Numbered from the stretch's first letter, positions 17,501-25,534 are shown. The stretch: DNA of 64,000 bases from Lacticaseibacillus kribbianus (GCF_020180945.1 NZ_JAIPUL010000001.1:62001-126000), one strand, 5' to 3'. Notes: a model not told the origin generated them from the sequence alone. Numbers and translations: made by a program.

Positions 17501-17628
17501 TCGTGCCACATCCGAAGGCCAGTCAGGTCGGTGAAGTCGGCATAGCGCGCCGCGCCGAGCAGGCCGAGCTGCTGACGCGCCTTTCTGGCGTTGAAAATGT
17601 CAATCGAATCGTTTCCTTGGTAAGGCAT
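14521..17628 (-). CDS. GH38 alpha-mannosidase
   Basis: A 1035-residue cytoplasmic glycosidase, of usual length for bacterial GH38 alpha-mannosidases. Near residue 255 the zinc-binding motif QTHIDVAWLW opens the catalytic domain. The nucleophile aspartate lies in WLPDVFGYS near residue 375. The remainder is the middle helical bundle and C-terminal beta-sandwich domains. There is no signal peptide, so it probably trims imported mannosides or glycan fragments. ATG 17628 follows GAGGAGG. It has its own promoter at 17673-17701, with a small GGCGCTT/AAGCGCC leader hairpin. It is transcribed alone, with no transporter or mannose gene adjacent. Confidence 0.92.
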   Translation of the reverse strand: MPYQGNDSIDIFNARKARQQLGLLGAARYADFTDLTGLRMWHDTRADHRAVPTDAEADWQDAGIGTRWAGRDQYYWLQFPLHLDPTNAERTVVRLDLGRTGDGYNDGYEGLAYINGERYQAVDTNHEELFLDPAEVGVDLVVSVLMWSGLEGGGPKKVQHYAIKTAAVGPEHQTIRDAYTYLWNIIDLIPELADDEPLKYDYVRLVRNAFNRFFWATDTTEDIAAHAAATLADIHAFTKAHAGQKLGFDVAAIGQTHIDVAWLWRYRHTAEKATRSFTTALRLLKEFPEFKFFYSTPQVHDYIEQRAPELFDQIKAYAEDGRWEADGGTWVEPDTNLPSGESLTRQFLYGSAYFQDKLNAKQTVLWLPDVFGYSYALPQIMKGFGIDRFVTSKISWNDTNRAPHDTFVWRGLDGSEVLTYFLTTTEVTYDYSKPEMFKYTYNGEITPRVILQSYRAYKDKQLNHRIMMPYGFGDGGGGATREMVENIRVINELPGMPRIANERVDDFFDTMEKQVAQNGESYPVWAGELYLEYHRGTYTSQAFVKRANRKLEFALRNLELARTAARVFDGVAYPKNELNRTWEILMKTQFHDVLPGSAIQETYEDVREDVATMNQTIAALTPTDGGQLSLTNPSGTLATGEAEIAEPREGRFALADGTPVAAVRDDTGYRLVNVPLAPLASTALTFTPADLQSAALSGDSVESAHYLIAWNAAGQLTRVFDRDNQREVLLPGATGNRLTIYEDRPMNFDNWNIDEDYVAKAVDLTAESITATRQDAATVVTFTYRFHDSTVTQRMVLADASRRIDFVTVADWHEQNLLLRTAFDLNVRTDFATYDIQYGNLRRPINKNTSWDTARFEVVGHKWADLSQPDYGVALLNDCKYGYAAENQTLSLSLIKAGVYPDTEADQGEHRFTYSLFAHAGDFAQGQVEQQAMLLNAPLAVSHAKAQPQLFTLAGADGVEVDAIKLAEDQTRVILRLHEFQGVDTELSITPNFAAKAAALVRLDETQPQPLTAAADGSVTVAATPYQVLTLAFTL

Positions 17629-17672
17629 TGTGTCCTCCTCACGGCGCTTTGTAAGCGCCCTATTTTCACCAG

Positions 17673-17701
17673 ATTATAGCCGAGTTCGCATCCATAAACA
17701 A
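17673..17701 (-). promoter_or_regulatory. Promoter of the alpha-mannosidase gene
   Basis: Minus strand: TTGTTT at 17696-17701, a 17-base spacer, TATAAT at 17673-17678. Confidence 0.8.
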
Positions 17702-17790
17702 TGAACCGGCGACAAAATGTGTCTATGAATCGTGACATTTTGCGCTGGGTGCACAGCTGTCTGCGCAGGGCGCGCGACCGGCAAAAAAAC

Positions 17791-17830
17791 AGCTAAGTTG
17801 GTTGACAACTTAGCTGACGGCTCTCATACT
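17791..17830 (+). promoter_or_regulatory. PadR-type operator overlapping its own promoter
   Basis: AGCTAAGTTG (17791-17800) and CAACTTAGCT (17806-17815) form a perfect ten-base inverted repeat. The right side overlaps the -35 TTGACA (17802-17807), with CATACT (17825-17830) 17 bases on. This placement fits autorepression by the PadR protein encoded just downstream. Confidence 0.75.
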
Positions 17831-17863
17831 TACTGGGTAGCAAAACAACCTAGGAGGTGCTGG

Positions 17864-18202
17864 ATGAAACAGACCCAATTGATCAAGGGGGTGCTGGAAG
17901 GCGCCGTCTTGGCCATCATCGGTGACGGTGAAAAGTACGGTTACGAGATGATCCAGGCGCTGCGGGCAGCAGGGTTCGAGAGCATCGTCGGGGGCACACT
18001 GTATCCGCTATTGGCTAAGCTGGAGAAGAACGGCGAGGTGGCAAGCCAGCTCCGACCGTCGGACACAGGGCCGGACCGCAAGTATTATCACCTCACCGGG
18101 GCAGGACGGCAGTCGCTTGCGGCTTTTGCGCAGCAGTGGGAACAGCTGGTGGCGCAGGTCGCGACACTTTTGAAGGGAAGTCTTCATGATGATGAAAAAT
18201 GA
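17864..18202 (+). CDS. PadR-family transcriptional regulator
   Basis: A 112-residue winged-helix repressor. KGVLEGAVLAIIGDGEKYGY marks the first helices; GGTLYPLLAKLEKNGEV and the wing with DTGPDRKYYHLT are diagnostic for PadR. A C-terminal helix (residues 85-110) serves for dimerisation. ATG 17864 lies behind TAGGAGGTG. A near-perfect dyad overlaps its promoter. It overlaps the next gene by 17 bases, the usual pairing of a PadR regulator with a membrane protein it controls. Confidence 0.92.
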   Translation: MKQTQLIKGVLEGAVLAIIGDGEKYGYEMIQALRAAGFESIVGGTLYPLLAKLEKNGEVASQLRPSDTGPDRKYYHLTGAGRQSLAAFAQQWEQLVAQVATLLKGSLHDDEK

Positions 18203-19031
18203 CATGGCGGTGCATGCACTTAACCAGCTCGTGACGCGTCTGACCCCGGCCGACCGCGCATACGTCGGCGATCTGCGTGCGTACCTCAATGGTCGCAGCC
18301 TATTCGGCAACGCGGCTGCGGTGACGTCGGCGGTGACCGCGATGGTTCAGGACCTTTTGGAAGCGGAGGCGGAAGGCGAAACCGCGCAGACGCTGCTGGG
18401 GGATTCTCCGCAAGGCATGGCGCGGGAGCTGCTGTCGAACTTGCCTCGTCCGCGGTTACGCGACCACCTGATCCCGATTAGCGTGATGATGGCGTTCAGC
18501 TGGATATTCCTGCTTCTGAGCGGCGGTGCGCGGATTGATGCGCGCGGGCTGACCATCAGCGCGGCGGCCTTTCTGATTCTGCCACTGGTGCTGTGTCTGG
18601 CCCTTGCGGCGGCGTTCCAACTTCTCGCCGCATCCGTTTATGCTAAGAACCCGCGCCTCAGGAAACAGCGTGCAATCGCGGGACTGATGGTACTGGGCGT
18701 CGGGGCGTGTGGTGTTCTCCTTTGGTTAGGGGTTTGGCCCCCGCAGTGGTGGCGACTGACCGTGCCAACCGGCTGGTCCGTTGTGTTGATAGTGACCGCG
18801 GTGCTGGTCTACGTCGGCCTTCAACTGTGGTTGGCGCATGGAACATGGACGCGCCTGGTGCCCAGTCTCGGTCTGGTTGTTCTGATGGGCTGGTTCATCA
18901 GCTGGCGTCTGCTCTCGGCGACCAATCCGCCGATACTTTACCCGCTGGTCGGGGGCGTGGTGACGGCGATGCTGCTTGTGGCCTTCGCAGCGGCCGCCGT
19001 GGTCGCACGGCGGGGCACAAGACAGGCCTAG
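18186..19031 (+). CDS. Membrane protein paired with PadR
   Basis: A 281-residue protein. The first 95 residues are a soluble helical domain (with DSPQGMARELLSNLP) of the kind found in DUF1129/DUF1700-type partners of PadR. It is followed by about six hydrophobic helices. Start codons at 18186, 18189 and 18192 are all possible behind GAAGGGAAG. It overlaps padR and is presumably its regulated partner. Function is unknown; assignment to a specific DUF would need a profile search. Confidence 0.75.
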   Translation: MMMKNDMAVHALNQLVTRLTPADRAYVGDLRAYLNGRSLFGNAAAVTSAVTAMVQDLLEAEAEGETAQTLLGDSPQGMARELLSNLPRPRLRDHLIPISVMMAFSWIFLLLSGGARIDARGLTISAAAFLILPLVLCLALAAAFQLLAASVYAKNPRLRKQRAIAGLMVLGVGACGVLLWLGVWPPQWWRLTVPTGWSVVLIVTAVLVYVGLQLWLAHGTWTRLVPSLGLVVLMGWFISWRLLSATNPPILYPLVGGVVTAMLLVAFAAAAVVARRGTRQA

Positions 19032-19114
19032 CGCACGGCGCATCCGATTCGGCCCAGGCCAAACGGGTGTGGTCTGGCAATCACGGTGAGCAGCGCTCCT
19101 AGGTTAGACGCGCG

Positions 19115-19163
19115 AAAAGGCCTTTGGCCGTGCCCCCAGTTCGGGCATGGCCAAAGGCCTTTT
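19115..19163. terminator. Bidirectional terminator
   Basis: AAAAGGCCTTTGGCC..TGCCC (19115-19135) pairs with GGGCA..GGCCAAAGGCCTTTT (19143-19163). It lies between the convergent PadR operon and the phosphoesterase operon. Confidence 0.92.
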
Positions 19164-19183
19164 GCGTCGCTTCATTATTGAGA

Positions 19184-19519
19184 TTAGTGATTGCCGGTTG
19201 CGTCGCCTTTCGCCTGCGCGTCCACGCGGGCGATGAAGCGGCGAATCAGCGCCGCTGCGACCCGCGCGGTTTTCTCCGGGTCCTTGGTGGCGTTGGTCAG
19301 CTGCATGCCGACGTCTGGGTTCACCCAGCCCCAGCCCTCGACCTCACCGAGTAGGATGATGAAGGAGGCGAAGCGCGGCGGCTCGTGCAGCACGGTGATG
19401 GTCGCCGCCGGGTCCGCCTTGTCCTTGGGGTCGACCGCCTGCGACGCGTAGATCTCGACGGTGGGAAACTCGCCCATCAGGCGGTCGGCCAGCTGCTCGG
19501 CCAGCTCGTTGTAGGTCAT
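19184..19519 (-). CDS. Small conserved-looking protein of unknown function
   Basis: A 111-residue soluble protein that I do not recognise. It is acidic with a hydrophobic central region (SFIILLGEVEGWGWVNPD) and a helical C-terminus. Its ATG overlaps the stop of the phosphoesterase gene by four bases (ATGA), so the two are coupled. The G/C-biased codon use supports it as a real gene. Confidence 0.7.
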   Translation of the reverse strand: MTYNELAEQLADRLMGEFPTVEIYASQAVDPKDKADPAATITVLHEPPRFASFIILLGEVEGWGWVNPDVGMQLTNATKDPEKTARVAAALIRRFIARVDAQAKGDATGNH

Positions 19520-20361
19520 GGCCGGCCCCCGAACGCCGCTTTGGCCGCCGCGTCGTAGCCGCGCTCGCGGTTGATGCGGGCGAGCAGCGCCTGGTCGTGG
19601 GTGATGGTCTTGCCGGTTTCACGCAGGTGGCGGTAGAGGTCGGCGTATGGCACGTGCGCGGACTCCGCCCGGGTAATTTCCCGGGAAATATCGTAGGGCA
19701 CCTTGCGGAACGCCACGTCGAGCCGGCCGGCGGCGTCGATGGTCAGAATCGCGTAGTGGGCGCGCTGGTCGCGGAAAAACTGCGGCCACGGGCTGTACGG
19801 CTGGCCGACCGCGCCGGGGTTCACGATCAGCTGGCCCTGCGAGCTGGTGCGCATGAGCTGCTGGTGGGTGTGGCCGTACACGGCGAGATCGGCGCCGTGC
19901 ACCAGCGCGTCGAAGCCCTTCTGCGGCTGGGCGGGGTACAGCTCGCGGCCGTCCGGGGCGCGCCGCGAGTTGTGCGCGGCGACGATGGTCAGGCCGTTGA
20001 CCTTGCGGGTGGTGACGAAGGGCCGCGCGGCGACCTGCCGCCACTGCGCCGCGCTGAGCTGGCGGCGGGCGTACTGCGTCAGGATGGCCAGGTACACCAG
20101 GGTCGGTCCGTCGATTGGCTGGGTGCCGGCCGCGATTTCGAGCATCGCGCCCTCCCAGTTGCCGTTGAGCCACACGTCCGGGTGCTGGGCCTCCAGCAGT
20201 GCGACCAGCCCCGCGGCGCTCGGCCCCGGCAAAAACAGGTCGCCGAGAAACCAGGTCGCGGTCACCTTTTGTGCCGTCGCGTCGGCCAAAACGGCCTCCA
20301 GTGCGGTCTGGTTGCCGTGGATATCGGCCAAAAGGGCGATGCGTTGCGTCGTGTTTGCCAT
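19516..20361 (-). CDS. Calcineurin-like metallophosphoesterase
   Basis: A 281-residue cytoplasmic phosphoesterase. The metal-binding motifs are in order: ADIHGN (residue 13), GDLFLPG (40), GNWE (69, the usual GNHD/E position), a histidine at AAHN and GHTHQ near 180. This fits the YfcE/MJ0936 or serine/threonine-phosphatase-like branch; the natural substrate cannot be told. ATG 20361 follows GGAGA. It is the first gene of a two-gene minus-strand unit. Confidence 0.88.
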   Translation of the reverse strand: MANTTQRIALLADIHGNQTALEAVLADATAQKVTATWFLGDLFLPGPSAAGLVALLEAQHPDVWLNGNWEGAMLEIAAGTQPIDGPTLVYLAILTQYARRQLSAAQWRQVAARPFVTTRKVNGLTIVAAHNSRRAPDGRELYPAQPQKGFDALVHGADLAVYGHTHQQLMRTSSQGQLIVNPGAVGQPYSPWPQFFRDQRAHYAILTIDAAGRLDVAFRKVPYDISREITRAESAHVPYADLYRHLRETGKTITHDQALLARINRERGYDAAAKAAFGGRP

Positions 20362-20463
20362 CACAGTCTCTCCTTTGGGTGCGTGTTGTATGGGTTAATC
20401 CTACACCATTTTGGCGGCAGGTAAAGTCTGCGGTACAATGGCAGCAACCATGAGGAGGCAGCG

Positions 20464-20979
20464 ATGACAACAGACAAACTGGACGAGGTCTGGGACCTCT
20501 ACGACGCCGCTCTGCGCCGGTGGGGCACCCAGCGGCGCGGGGACGCGATGCCGGCCGGGTTCTTTCACCTCACCGTGGCGGTGTGGGTGTTCGACGGCAG
20601 CGGGCGGGTGCTGATTCAGCGCCGCGGCCACGAGAAGCTCAATCAGCCCGACACCTGGGACGTGGCGGCCGGCGGCTCTGCGCTGCGCGGGGAAACCGGC
20701 GCGCAGGCCGCCGCCCGCGAGCTGCACGAGGAGCTCGGGCTGACGGTGCCGCTGACGGCCGCCGACCGGTTCGCCACGGACTGGTACCGCGACTGGGTGG
20801 AGCAGAGCTTCGCCGTGTGCATCCCGGACCTGGACGCCGCGACGCTGCGGCTGCAGGCGACGGAGGTGGCGACGGTTGCGCTGGTGCCACCCGCGGTCGC
20901 GGTGGCGCGCCTGACGCGGCCGGGCCACGACAACTGGGCCGCGGTGCTGGCCCGGGCGTGGACCAAGGCGGGGCGGTAG
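20464..20979 (+). CDS. Nudix hydrolase
   Basis: A 171-residue Nudix enzyme. The Nudix box starts at GGSALRGETG and continues through AARELHEELGL (about residues 75-98), matching G-x5-E-x7-RE-U-x-EE-x-G-U. The flanking sequence (ALRRWGTQRR at the N-terminus, RRGHEKLNQPDTWD before the box) resembles the IDI/YfcD-like branch. There is no pathway context, so the substrate is open. ATG 20464 follows GAGGAGG. A terminator follows directly. Confidence 0.92.
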   Translation: MTTDKLDEVWDLYDAALRRWGTQRRGDAMPAGFFHLTVAVWVFDGSGRVLIQRRGHEKLNQPDTWDVAAGGSALRGETGAQAAARELHEELGLTVPLTAADRFATDWYRDWVEQSFAVCIPDLDAATLRLQATEVATVALVPPAVAVARLTRPGHDNWAAVLARAWTKAGR

Positions 20980-21005
20980 GCGGCCCGAACCAGAAAGCGC
21001 AGCAA

Positions 21006-21036
21006 AAGAGGTCACGGCAGTCAGCCGTGACCTCTT
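21006..21036. terminator. Bidirectional terminator
   Basis: AAGAGGTCACGG (21006-21017) and CCGTGACCTCTT (21025-21036) pair perfectly. It lies between the convergent Nudix gene and the small membrane protein gene. Confidence 0.9.
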
Positions 21037-21045
21037 ATTCGTGGT

Positions 21046-21345
21046 TCACCGCGGCGCGCGGCGGCCGTAAGTCAGCGCCCCGGCGACGAACAGCGCGAGG
21101 GTGGCCAGCGCCAGCAGGTCGAAGCGGCCGGTGTTGGTCGCTTGGCCGACCTCGAAGTCGTGCACCTTCAGAAACACCGCAATCAGCAGGCCGTTGGCCA
21201 CCACCGCGGCGGCCTGCGCCAGGACGTACCCGGCCAGCCGCGGGGACAGCGCGTGGCGCTCGCCTGAGCCAAGCGCCACCAGCAGCACCTGCACCGCCAG
21301 CACCAGAGCACCGGCGGCAAAAATCAGAGCCTCCACTTCGGACAT
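21046..21345 (-). CDS. Small membrane protein of unknown function
   Basis: A 99-residue protein with three hydrophobic helices (about residues 5-25, 37-58 and 73-92). ATG 21345 follows AAAAGGAGGGAG, a strong ribosome site. It is flanked by a terminator downstream. I do not recognise the family. Confidence 0.7.
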   Translation of the reverse strand: MSEVEALIFAAGALVLAVQVLLVALGSGERHALSPRLAGYVLAQAAAVVANGLLIAVFLKVHDFEVGQATNTGRFDLLALATLALFVAGALTYGRRAPR

Positions 21346-21496
21346 CGCACTCCCTCCTTTTGCGCTGCAGTCTAACAGGGGGGCGGCTAGCCGTCAAGCA
21401 ATCCGCTCGCGGTGTTGTCGTGGCGGGGTTGGCGCCGCATTTTGCGGGGCGGCCTCACTGCCCGAAGGCCATCGGCGCCGGCACTGCAGCGGCGAT

Positions 21497-22741
21497 CTAG
21501 TCCTTTTTTTCCGCGGCCTCGGCCTGCAGGCGCAGGTCGTAGGTGCGGGTGCTCGGCAGAAGCCACGTGACGGCGCCGCAGATCAGGGTGCCGACGCCGG
21601 CGATGACGAACAGGGGGGCGACGCCGAGCCAATCGGCCAGCGGCCCGGCGAACAGGAGGCCGACGGGGCCGGTCAGGCTCATCAGCGCGTTCAGCACGCC
21701 GAGGACCCGGCCGAGCCGCTCGGGCGGAAAACTCTGCTGGATCATCGCCATCAGCAGGGTGTTGAAGAACGGGGTGCCGATGCCGGCCAGGGCGTTCAGG
21801 GCGACGAACCACCAGAAGGCCTGGCGGGTGCCGGGCAGCAGGCCGCTGGCGCCGATGGTGACGCCGATGATCAGGTACGACAGCGTGATCGGGCGCATGC
21901 GGTCGCGCCAGTGCCCGAACAGCCCGATGATGGTCCCGCCGGCCAGCATGCCGGCGGAATAAACCACCTCGATCAGGCCGGCCTGGCCGACGCTGCCGTG
22001 GAAGTGCTGCATCGTCATCAGCGGGTAGAGGCTCGCTGCGGGCATGAACACCAGCGTGAAGGCCATGCCCAGCACCGTCATCGCCCACAGCCCGCGCCGG
22101 TTGCGCAGCATGGTGAAGCCGGCCTTGGTGTCCTGCCAGACGCGGGCGTCGCCGCCGCTCGCCGGTCGGTGCGGGATGCGGACGGGCCAAAGCATCAGCG
22201 TGCCGAGCAGCGCCCCGAGCACGTCCAGCAGGATCAGCCAGCGGATGTCCACGACGCTGAACAGGAAGGCGCCGAGTGCCGGGGCGATCAGCATGTTGGC
22301 CGACTGCACCATGCCGAGCTGGCCGTTGATCCGGGTCAGCTCGTCCTCCGGCACCAGCGTCGGGATCAGCGACTGGATCGTCGGCATCTGGAAGGTCTGC
22401 GCGATCGCGCGGGCGGCCAGGCTGACGAAAACCAGCCAGAGCGGGAAGCGGTCGTGGCCGACCGCAAACAGCGCGAGGGCGAAGGCGGCGACGACCCAGT
22501 CGGAGAGAATCAGCAGCCGCTTTTTGCGCGCGCGGTCGATGAACCCGCCGACGAACGGGCTGAGCAGCACCATCGGCAGCATGCCGACCAGCGTGGCGTA
22601 GCTGAGGATCGTCGCGGAGCCGGTCTGCTTGGTCAGGTACCAGATGATCGCGTACTGCACGATCATCGTGGTGATGCCGGACAGGAATTGGCCGCCGAGA
22701 AACAGGTTGATGTTGCGGCGCCAGTGTGGAATCGGGGTCAT
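21497..22741 (-). CDS. MFS efflux transporter
   Basis: A 414-residue exporter with twelve predicted helices of the MFS_3 group that includes macrolide exporters. The first helix region is LFLGGQFLSGITTMIVQYAI. The loop between helices 2 and 3 carries GGFIDRARKKRLL. ATG 22741 follows AGGAGG. It stands alone, divergent from the proBA T-box region. No substrate is evident. Confidence 0.9.
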   Translation of the reverse strand: MTPIPHWRRNINLFLGGQFLSGITTMIVQYAIIWYLTKQTGSATILSYATLVGMLPMVLLSPFVGGFIDRARKKRLLILSDWVVAAFALALFAVGHDRFPLWLVFVSLAARAIAQTFQMPTIQSLIPTLVPEDELTRINGQLGMVQSANMLIAPALGAFLFSVVDIRWLILLDVLGALLGTLMLWPVRIPHRPASGGDARVWQDTKAGFTMLRNRRGLWAMTVLGMAFTLVFMPAASLYPLMTMQHFHGSVGQAGLIEVVYSAGMLAGGTIIGLFGHWRDRMRPITLSYLIIGVTIGASGLLPGTRQAFWWFVALNALAGIGTPFFNTLLMAMIQQSFPPERLGRVLGVLNALMSLTGPVGLLFAGPLADWLGVAPLFVIAGVGTLICGAVTWLLPSTRTYDLRLQAEAAEKKD

Positions 22742-22791
22742 GGAAGGTCCTCCTGGGAATTGGAATGAGGGGTCACTTCATTATATCAGGA

Positions 22792-22820
22792 TTGACATCG
22801 GCTCGGCCGCCGGCTACAAT
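22792..22820 (+). promoter_or_regulatory. Promoter of the proBA operon
   Basis: TTGACA (22792-22797), a 17-base spacer, TACAAT (22815-22820). Transcription would begin near 22827, just before the T-box leader. Confidence 0.88.
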
Positions 22821-22826
22821 ACGATT

Positions 22827-23005
22827 AATTTCTTGGCCCAAGTAGGCGTGCCCAGAGAGCGGTGGGAAGCTGGAAACACCGCGCACGATGCCGAACCCTA
22901 GCCGAGGTCCAGATGAATAACGTGATTAAAAGCGCAAAGCCTTGCTTTGAACGAGAATGGTACCGCCCGCCTGGGTGTCTCGGTCAACGCAGGGCCTTTT
23001 TTGCG
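22827..23005 (+). ncRNA. T-box riboswitch leader, proline-type
   Basis: The leader of proB has the stem I signatures AGTAGGCGTGC, GGGAAGCTGGAAAC and the returning GCACGATGCC. A specifier loop GAACCCTA is closed by CTTGGC/GCCGAG, so a CCC or overlapping CCT proline codon can be read. The T-box core AATGGTACCGC is at 22956-22966. A GC-rich terminator stem ending in a T run at 22997-23002 precedes the proB ribosome site. Uncharged tRNA-Pro should permit read-through into proBA. Confidence 0.88.
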
Positions 23006-23019
23006 AGAGGGAGCAACTT

Positions 23020-23817
23020 ATGCGAGCACTCAACTGCCGCCGCGTGGTGGTCAAAATCGGCACCAGCAGCCTGATTCATTCAAGCGGCGCGATCAACCTT
23101 CGGACCATCGACCGGCTGGCCTACGCCCTGGCCGCCCTGACCAACCAGGGCCTGGCCGTCGTTTTGGTGACCTCAGGCGCCATCGGGGTGGGCCTGGACC
23201 GCCTGCACCTTAAGGCCCGCCCCGAATCCATTGCTTCGCAGCAGGCGCTGGCCGCCATCGGCCAAAGCGAGCTGATGCGACTGTACACGCAGCGCTTCGC
23301 CGACTACGACGCGCAGGCCGCGCAGCTGCTCTTGACGCACGACGTCTTCGACTTTCCGGTGTCGCGCCAGCACGTGCTGGACACCATCGACGCGCTCCTG
23401 GCCGTCCGCGCGATTCCGGTGATCAACGAGAACGACTCGGTGGCCGTCGACGAGCTCGACCACCGCACGACCTTCGGCGACAACGACCAGCTCTCGGCGC
23501 TGGTCGCCACCCAGATTGGCGCGGACCTGCTGGTGGTGCTGTCTGACATTGACGGGCTGTACACGGCGGACCCGCGCCGCGACCCGGAGGCAACGCTGAT
23601 CGCGCGGGTGCCGGCGGTGGCGCCGGCGCAGCTGGCAGCGGCCGGCGGGGCGGGCAGCCGCTTTGGCACCGGCGGCATGGTGACCAAGCTCAAGGCAGCG
23701 CAGACGATGCTGGCCGCCGGCAAGCAGATGGTGCTGTGCAGCGGCGCCGACCCGCGGGTGCTGCTGCAGGTGGTGGCGGGCGAGCCGATCGGCACCTGGT
23801 TTTGCGCTGAGGGGTAA
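23020..23817 (+). CDS. proB: Glutamate 5-kinase
   Basis: First step of proline synthesis: phosphorylates glutamate. It has 265 residues, the short form without a PUA domain. The amino-acid kinase fold shows VVVKIGTSSL at the N-terminus, VLVTSGAIGVG near residue 48, NENDSVAVDE near 138 and FGDNDQLSALVA for glutamate and ATP binding. ATG 23020 is preceded by GAGAGGGAG right after the T-box terminator. It is followed by proA, 38 bases on. Confidence 0.95.
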   Translation: MRALNCRRVVVKIGTSSLIHSSGAINLRTIDRLAYALAALTNQGLAVVLVTSGAIGVGLDRLHLKARPESIASQQALAAIGQSELMRLYTQRFADYDAQAAQLLLTHDVFDFPVSRQHVLDTIDALLAVRAIPVINENDSVAVDELDHRTTFGDNDQLSALVATQIGADLLVVLSDIDGLYTADPRRDPEATLIARVPAVAPAQLAAAGGAGSRFGTGGMVTKLKAAQTMLAAGKQMVLCSGADPRVLLQVVAGEPIGTWFCAEG

Positions 23818-23855
23818 TGGGACACGATGATAACCAATCACAGGGAGGCAACGAC

Positions 23856-25097
23856 ATGATTGATCTGACAAGGATGGGGCAGGCGGCCAAGCAGGCGGCC
23901 GCATCGCTCGCCGGCCTGACGACCGACGCGAAAAACGCCGCGCTTGCGGCCATCGCCGCGCGGCTTGAGGCGGCGACGCCCGAGATCCTGGCCGCCAACG
24001 CTTCGGACCTGGCGGCGGCCGCGGCCGCCGCGCCGAAGTTCCTGGACCGGCTGCGGCTGACGCCGGAACGGGTGGCGGACCTGGCGGCCGGGGTGCGCGC
24101 GGTGGCGGCGCTGCCGGATCCCACCGCGCGCCTTGACGCCGGGTGGGTCAACCACGCGGGCCTGACCATTCAGCCGCGCCGGGTGCCACTCGGGGTGATC
24201 GGCATCATCTACGAGGCGCGGCCCAACGTCACGGTCGACGCGGCGGCGCTGACACTCAAAAGCGGCAACGCGGTGATCCTGCGCGGCGGGCGCGAGGCGG
24301 GCCGCACCAACGCCGCCCTGGCCGCGGTGATCCAAGCCGCCCTGAGCGACTGCGGGCTGGACCCGGCCGCCGTGCAGCTGGTGGCTGCCCCGGGCCACGA
24401 AAGCGCGCAGGCGCTGATGCACCTGACCGGCTACGTGGACGTCCTGATCCCGCGCGGCTCGGCCCGCCTGATCCAGGCGGTGGTGCAGGAGGCGACGGTG
24501 CCGGTGATCGAAACCGGCGCGGGCAACTGCCACGTGTACGTCGACGCGGCCGCGGACCCGGACATGGCCGAAGCCATCGTGGTCAACGCCAAGGTGCAGC
24601 GGCCGAGCGTCTGCAACGCCGCCGAGAAGCTCCTGATCCACGAGGCCATCGCCGCCACCGCCGTGCCGCGGCTGGCGCAGGCGCTCGCGGCCCACGGGGT
24701 GCAGCTGCGCGGGGATGCGGCGGCCTGCGCCCTGTGGCCGGGGATGGTGCCGGCCACGGCGGCGGACTGGGACACGGAGTACAACGACCTGATCATGGCG
24801 GTGCGGGTGGTGCCGGACCTCGAGGCGGCGATTGCGCACATCAACCGCCACGGCACCGGCCACTCCGAGGCCATCGTCACCGGCGACTACGAGGCCTCCG
24901 AGCGCTTTCTGGCCGCCGTCGACGCCGCGTGCGTCTACGTCAACGCCTCGACGCGCTTCACCGACGGCGCCGAGTTCGGCTTCGGCGCGGAGATCGGCAT
25001 CAGCACCCAGAAGCTCCACGCCCGCGGGCCGATGGGGCTGGCGCAGCTGACTACCATCAAGTACGCGATTCGCGGCGCTGGTCAGGTGCGCGACTGA
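23856..25097 (+). CDS. proA: Gamma-glutamyl phosphate reductase
   Basis: Second step of proline synthesis: NADPH-dependent reduction of glutamyl phosphate to the semialdehyde. It has 413 residues, the normal length. The aldehyde dehydrogenase fold carries the catalytic cysteine in RPSVCNAAEKLL near residue 255, and the conserved STRFTDGAEFGFGAEIGIST stretch near the C-terminus. ATG 23856 follows AGGGAGG; an in-frame ATG at 23817 lacks a site. Co-transcribed with proB under T-box control. Confidence 0.96.
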   Translation: MIDLTRMGQAAKQAAASLAGLTTDAKNAALAAIAARLEAATPEILAANASDLAAAAAAAPKFLDRLRLTPERVADLAAGVRAVAALPDPTARLDAGWVNHAGLTIQPRRVPLGVIGIIYEARPNVTVDAAALTLKSGNAVILRGGREAGRTNAALAAVIQAALSDCGLDPAAVQLVAAPGHESAQALMHLTGYVDVLIPRGSARLIQAVVQEATVPVIETGAGNCHVYVDAAADPDMAEAIVVNAKVQRPSVCNAAEKLLIHEAIAATAVPRLAQALAAHGVQLRGDAAACALWPGMVPATAADWDTEYNDLIMAVRVVPDLEAAIAHINRHGTGHSEAIVTGDYEASERFLAAVDAACVYVNASTRFTDGAEFGFGAEIGISTQKLHARGPMGLAQLTTIKYAIRGAGQVRD

Positions 25098-25147
25098 GCC
25101 AATGGTAATGATAAGTGTCTGCTTTTAAACATTAACTTAAAAATTAT

Positions 25148-25176
25148 TTTTACCATAACTCCCGTTTTGATATACT
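25148..25176 (+). promoter_or_regulatory. Promoter of the first DUF2187-type gene
   Basis: TTTTAC (25148-25153), a 17-base spacer and TATACT (25171-25176) with an extended TGA just upstream. It lies in an AT-rich stretch after proA. Confidence 0.65.
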
Positions 25177-25207
25177 CTAGTTATCAAAACTATGGGAGGG
25201 CTTTCAC

Positions 25208-25450
25208 ATGACAGACATCACGAAGGGGGCCGTCGTCCAGTGTCGGGCGAACGGCAACATGGAACGCGACTTCATCGGCACCGTCACCAAGTGCTACGAG
25301 AACTCCTGCCTCGTGCAGATCGATGAGTTCGACCCGATCGACCGCATGAATGCGCGTGAGCTGCTGTTCATGACCGTGATCGCCAAGAAGAAGATGCAGG
25401 TGCTGGTCCCGGGCATCGAAGCCAGCGAGACCCTGACCGAGGCCGGCTGA
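25208..25450 (+). CDS. DUF2187-type small protein 1
   Basis: An 80-residue soluble protein with the pattern of the DUF2187 family, a small beta-barrel: an opening GAVVQCRANGN, then FIGTVTKCYENSCLVQID. Function is unknown in this family. ATG 25208 follows GGGAGGG. Its pattern is related to that of the next gene (FxGTxxKxYxNSxxxxID in both), so the pair looks like an old tandem duplication. Each has its own promoter. Confidence 0.75.
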   Translation: MTDITKGAVVQCRANGNMERDFIGTVTKCYENSCLVQIDEFDPIDRMNARELLFMTVIAKKKMQVLVPGIEASETLTEAG

Positions 25451-25525
25451 GTCGTACCGCGGCGCGTCCTCGCGCCTGCCCCCGCCGCAATCCCGGTCCT
25501 CGCGCGCGGCAGCTCGTCTTCACTG

Positions 25526-25534
25526 TGGTATAAT
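25526..25534 (+). promoter_or_regulatory. Extended -10 promoter of the second DUF2187-type gene
   Basis: TGG followed by TATAAT (25529-25534), with no good -35. The start codon is 42 bases on. Confidence 0.6.

Noticed and set aside
14521-17628. Long open frames antisense to the alpha-mannosidase, and similarly antisense to the GH3, GH13 and proA genes
   Set aside because: GC-rich codon bias removes stops on the opposite strand. These frames lack ribosome sites and recognisable domains, while the sense frames encode clear enzymes.
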